Notes under the pieces: model-generated
What the model was told of the DNA's origin: nothing
What the model saw: the letters and a program-made list of their open reading frames with translations, nothing else
Databases searched by the model: none
Part shown: positions 5,591 through 8,307 of the stretch, in pieces
How positions within the stretch are numbered: position 1 is the first letter of the stretch
Layout of the letters: every line of letters starts with the position of its first letter
From: JAXGVG01 sp040773965
Lineage (GTDB): Bacteria > Pseudomonadota > Alphaproteobacteria > UBA9219
Length of the DNA stretch: 8,307 nucleotides
Direction of reading: 5' to 3'
Assembly (NCBI GenBank): GCA_040773965.1
Contig: JAXGVG010000082.1
Span: 1 to 8,307 of the forward strand
Translations under genes and position numbers: made by a program

Positions 5591-5596
5591 TATAAT
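5591..5596 (+). promoter_or_regulatory. Candidate -10 element of the AsmA-like gene
   Basis: A perfect TATAAT lies 42 nt before the ATG at 5639 in the divergent intergenic region. Transcription would begin around 5603. The -35 position at 16-18 bp spacing shows no good match (AATTAG, 5568-5573), so this is a partial promoter call. Confidence 0.4.
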
Positions 5597-5638
5597 TCCA
5601 CATGACATATACACAAGGGGCTATTATCCTTCGCGGCC

Positions 5639-8307
5639 ATGCTTCGATCGGTTAAAGCCTTCCTCAAATTTTTGTTCGCGTTTACGGCTGTCATTGCCGT
5701 GGCGTTGGGGCTTCTGGCATGGCGGGTGGCTTCACAACCTATTTCATCGACGACTCTTACGCCTTATATCGAAGCGGCGCTTTCCAGTTTGCTGCCGGAC
5801 ACCAAAGCCGAAGTCGACCAGTCTCTGCTTATTTGGGACAATGCCGACCGCTCGCTGGCCTTCCGGGGTACAGGCCTAAAACTGCGCGACGACAAGAACA
5901 ACATAATTGCCGAATCCCCCGCCGTGAAATTGCGGCTAAGCGTCCTTGGGCTTATCGCGGGTCAATTCATCCCTTCCGAACTGGCCATTGAAAGCCCTCA
6001 GCTCTGGTTTGTCCGCCGCGCGGACGGCACGATTTCGTTTGGAAGCATGGTGTCGGGCGAAACGCCCCCTCAGGCACAGGCGCCTGTCAAGGACGTCGTT
6101 CAGACCATCGCGGCACAGGTGACGCGCGGGCGCCTGCTTCAGGATCTTGCAATCACGAACGCGACGCTTTTCGTTCACGACGATGAAACGCAGCAGGACT
6201 GGACCATCGGCATTCCTGAAATATCGCTTCATCACGGCTGGCGTTCGGTTTCAGGCAAAGCCAGAATCGCGGTTACCCAGGAAGACAAAACGGCGATGGC
6301 CGACGCTCTTTATCTCTTCGACCGCCTCCACGACCGGCATCGCATCACCCTTCGTTTCAGCGACATCAATCCTTCTTTCCTTGCGGGCCGTTATCCCAAG
6401 CTGGCCGTAATGGCGCCGTTCGATCTGCCACTCTCAGGCGAAATCTCTTTTGCCACGGACGAAAACCTGAACGTTCTTTCGTCTTCGGCGAAAATCACCG
6501 GTGGCGAAGGCGTTCTGAATGCGCCTGAGGTCTGGGATAGCGCGCGAGCCGTCAAAAATATTTCAATTTCCGCGCAATACGACCGGCAGGACCGTGAACT
6601 GGAAATATCTTCTGCTGAAATCGCGTTCGGCGACACCACCTTTGCGGCTACGTTCAAGGGCATGCCGCCTCCGGCAGGCGCGTTATCTCCCAACGGGACG
6701 CCTTTCGATATGGCCTTCGTTCTGAACGTCCGTTTGGCAAACCTCCCTATGGATCAGTTCGGCGCAATATGGCCCAAGCCCATTATCACTAACGCGCGCG
6801 CGTGGATCACGGCCAACATGAGCAAAGGCATATTTCCCAAAGGCGACGTGACCGTAAACGGCAAGTTTATATGGGACGATATCGGAAACATGGTTCTCGA
6901 TTCCATCGGAGGAACGATTACGGCGCGCAACGCCTCAATTCGCTACATCGGCGGCATGCCGAACGTCGAAAACGTCGACGCGGACGGCACGTTCGACCTC
7001 GACCACATGGACATTAACGTAGCCAAAGGCGGCATAGGCGCGCTGAAACTCCAGCCTTTCGTCATCGAGATGACGGACTTCATGCAGAACGTTCAGAACA
7101 TCCATATTCCCTTAAGGATCGAGGGGCCCGTTCGCGACGTCATCAAATTCCTCGACGAACCCGCGCTGGGCTACGCTTCCGCCGTCGGCCTTCGCGCGGA
7201 CGATGGCAGCGGCAAGGTCGAAGGAACGGTCGATCTTCGCTTTCCCATGCTGAACGCCATTTTGATGAAAGACATCGATTATAAGGCGACGGCGAAAATA
7301 ACCGACTTCGCCGCCAAAAAAATGGTTCCGGGCATTGAGATTTCACGCGGCAATCTTTCGCTTTCCCTCGACAAGGCCGGTTTCTCACTGAAAGGCCCGG
7401 CTTCGCTGAACGAAGTGCCGATGCAAATAGGCTGGGAAAACCGTTTCGGCGAAATACCGGCGGATCAACCGCGCTCCCAGGCCACCGTTACGGGCATTGT
7501 CGGCGGCGAACAATGGTCCCGACTGGGGCTGGATATTCTCGGCAAGACCAAAGGCTCTTCGGCCGTTACGGTCCGTTACGCCCGGATGGACAACGCGCCC
7601 TCCGTTCTGTCGGGCAATATCGATTTCAGGCAGGCTGCCGTGCGCGTCGACGACATTAACTGGGACAAGCCTTCCGGCGATCCGGCGCAACTGAAATTCG
7701 AGGCCGAGATACCGGACGAGGGCGCTATTTTCATCAAAACCATCGATTTGCAGGGCGCAAACCTTAAGGCAAAAGGCACGGCACGTTTGGACGGCAAGAG
7801 CCAGCAATTGATTTCACTCGAACTCAAGCCCTTCATCATCGGCCGGACAAACGTCGATAAGCTGGTTTTCGAGCAATCCCCTTCGGCAACGGGCGAAATG
7901 CGCTTTACGGTCGAAGGCGAAGCCTTCGATGTCAGCGAATTCAAGGGCGGCAACGATCCCGGTAAGTCGGATCCCCGTCCCAAGGATTATAAAATCAAGC
8001 TGGGCAAATTGCTCACGAGCGAAAACGGTTTTATCGCGAACGCGCAGATTCACGCCCGGCGCGATCCGCAAGGTTGGAGCGAAATCGAGCTTCACGGAAT
8101 GGCCGACGGCGGCCATCAGCTCGATCTCAGCCTGAAGCCTCAAGGCAAGCGCCGCACGTTCAGCATGACCTGCGACGATTTCGGAAAAGCGCTGAAAGGC
8201 ATGGGCTTTACCGACACCGTCAAAGACGGCCCTATCGCCATCAAGGGCGAAAGCGCGCCGGAGAACCCGCGCGTTATTGAAGGCACCGTCGATATTGGCC
8301 ATTTTGT
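5639..8307 (+). CDS. AsmA/YhdP-like envelope protein (DUF3971), 3' end missing
   Basis: The frame is open from ATG 5639 to the window end: 889 complete codons with no stop. An N-terminal signal anchor (MLRSVKAFLKFLFAFTAVIAVALGLLAW, membrane helix about 9-28) places the rest in the periplasm. The body is a long run of beta-rich repeats. The central part has DUF3971 features: ARAWITANMSKG with Trp389, then GPVRDVIKFLDEPALGYASAVGLR (496-519). The last part (DDFGKALKGMGFTDTVKDGP and on to EGTVDIGHF) matches the start of the AsmA-like C-terminal region, so probably some 200 or more residues are missing. Characterised relatives such as YhdP, TamB and YdbH form hydrophobic-groove bridges moving phospholipids toward the outer membrane. 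The ATG is the only plausible start: an in-frame TGA lies at 5603-5605 and no start codon lies between. There is no clear Shine-Dalgarno sequence. The family is confident; the exact substrate is inferred. Confidence 0.88.
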   Translation, partial: MLRSVKAFLKFLFAFTAVIAVALGLLAWRVASQPISSTTLTPYIEAALSSLLPDTKAEVDQSLLIWDNADRSLAFRGTGLKLRDDKNNIIAESPAVKLRLSVLGLIAGQFIPSELAIESPQLWFVRRADGTISFGSMVSGETPPQAQAPVKDVVQTIAAQVTRGRLLQDLAITNATLFVHDDETQQDWTIGIPEISLHHGWRSVSGKARIAVTQEDKTAMADALYLFDRLHDRHRITLRFSDINPSFLAGRYPKLAVMAPFDLPLSGEISFATDENLNVLSSSAKITGGEGVLNAPEVWDSARAVKNISISAQYDRQDRELEISSAEIAFGDTTFAATFKGMPPPAGALSPNGTPFDMAFVLNVRLANLPMDQFGAIWPKPIITNARAWITANMSKGIFPKGDVTVNGKFIWDDIGNMVLDSIGGTITARNASIRYIGGMPNVENVDADGTFDLDHMDINVAKGGIGALKLQPFVIEMTDFMQNVQNIHIPLRIEGPVRDVIKFLDEPALGYASAVGLRADDGSGKVEGTVDLRFPMLNAILMKDIDYKATAKITDFAAKKMVPGIEISRGNLSLSLDKAGFSLKGPASLNEVPMQIGWENRFGEIPADQPRSQATVTGIVGGEQWSRLGLDILGKTKGSSAVTVRYARMDNAPSVLSGNIDFRQAAVRVDDINWDKPSGDPAQLKFEAEIPDEGAIFIKTIDLQGANLKAKGTARLDGKSQQLISLELKPFIIGRTNVDKLVFEQSPSATGEMRFTVEGEAFDVSEFKGGNDPGKSDPRPKDYKIKLGKLLTSENGFIANAQIHARRDPQGWSEIELHGMADGGHQLDLSLKPQGKRRTFSMTCDDFGKALKGMGFTDTVKDGPIAIKGESAPENPRVIEGTVDIGHF

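Noticed and set aside
7814..8302. Minus-strand 162-codon frame
   Set aside because: It is antisense to the continuous AsmA-like frame, whose family features run through this region.

Overview
The window looks like a chromosomal segment of an alphaproteobacterium with moderate GC content. The evidence is indirect: a Sua5-type threonylcarbamoyl-AMP synthase, a DUF3971/AsmA-like envelope protein, a DUF5671 membrane protein with the PVPRPRP linker, and a CheY-like/Hpt-like pair of a kind I associate with Rhodospirillales-like bacteria. The exact lineage cannot be fixed from the sequence. I see no rRNA, tRNA, transposase, integrase, CRISPR array or phage gene.

Layout, left to right. (1) 1-637, minus strand: a possible 42-residue lipoprotein and a 151-residue Ala/Pro/Ser-rich protein of unknown function. 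(2) 638-892: a regulatory region with an exact match to the sigma-54 promoter consensus, an IHF-like site upstream of it, and a 14-bp-arm inverted repeat about 120 bp before the predicted transcription start. (3) 893-1807, plus: a soluble-looking lytic transglycosylase (SLT fold) driven by that promoter. (4) 1810-2951, minus: a two-gene operon of a CheY-like receiver with an Arg-rich tail and an Hpt-like partner, joined by an ATGA overlap and ending 2 bp from the transglycosylase stop. (5) 3240-4196, minus: sua5/tsaC, a tRNA t6A-modification gene. (6) 4412-5496, minus: a DUF5671 four-helix membrane protein and a single-pass pseudopilin-like protein, also joined by an ATGA overlap. (7) 5639 to the right edge, plus: the first 889 codons of a large AsmA/YhdP-like protein, cut by the window end.

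Functionally, the left third hints at a motility or cell-surface theme: sigma-54 control of a peptidoglycan-cutting enzyme next to a CheY/Hpt-type module. The right part is housekeeping (t6A) and envelope biology.

The most interesting observation is that the receiver and its Hpt-like neighbour both appear to have lost key phosphotransfer residues. The receiver has Glu-Gly in place of the Asp-Asp pair and Val in place of the conserved Thr/Ser. The Hpt-like protein has Ser at the position of the phosphorylated His, although the KG-x4-FG surroundings are intact. The pair may therefore signal without phosphotransfer, perhaps through another ligand bound by the Arg-rich tail. This is an inference from motifs read by eye.
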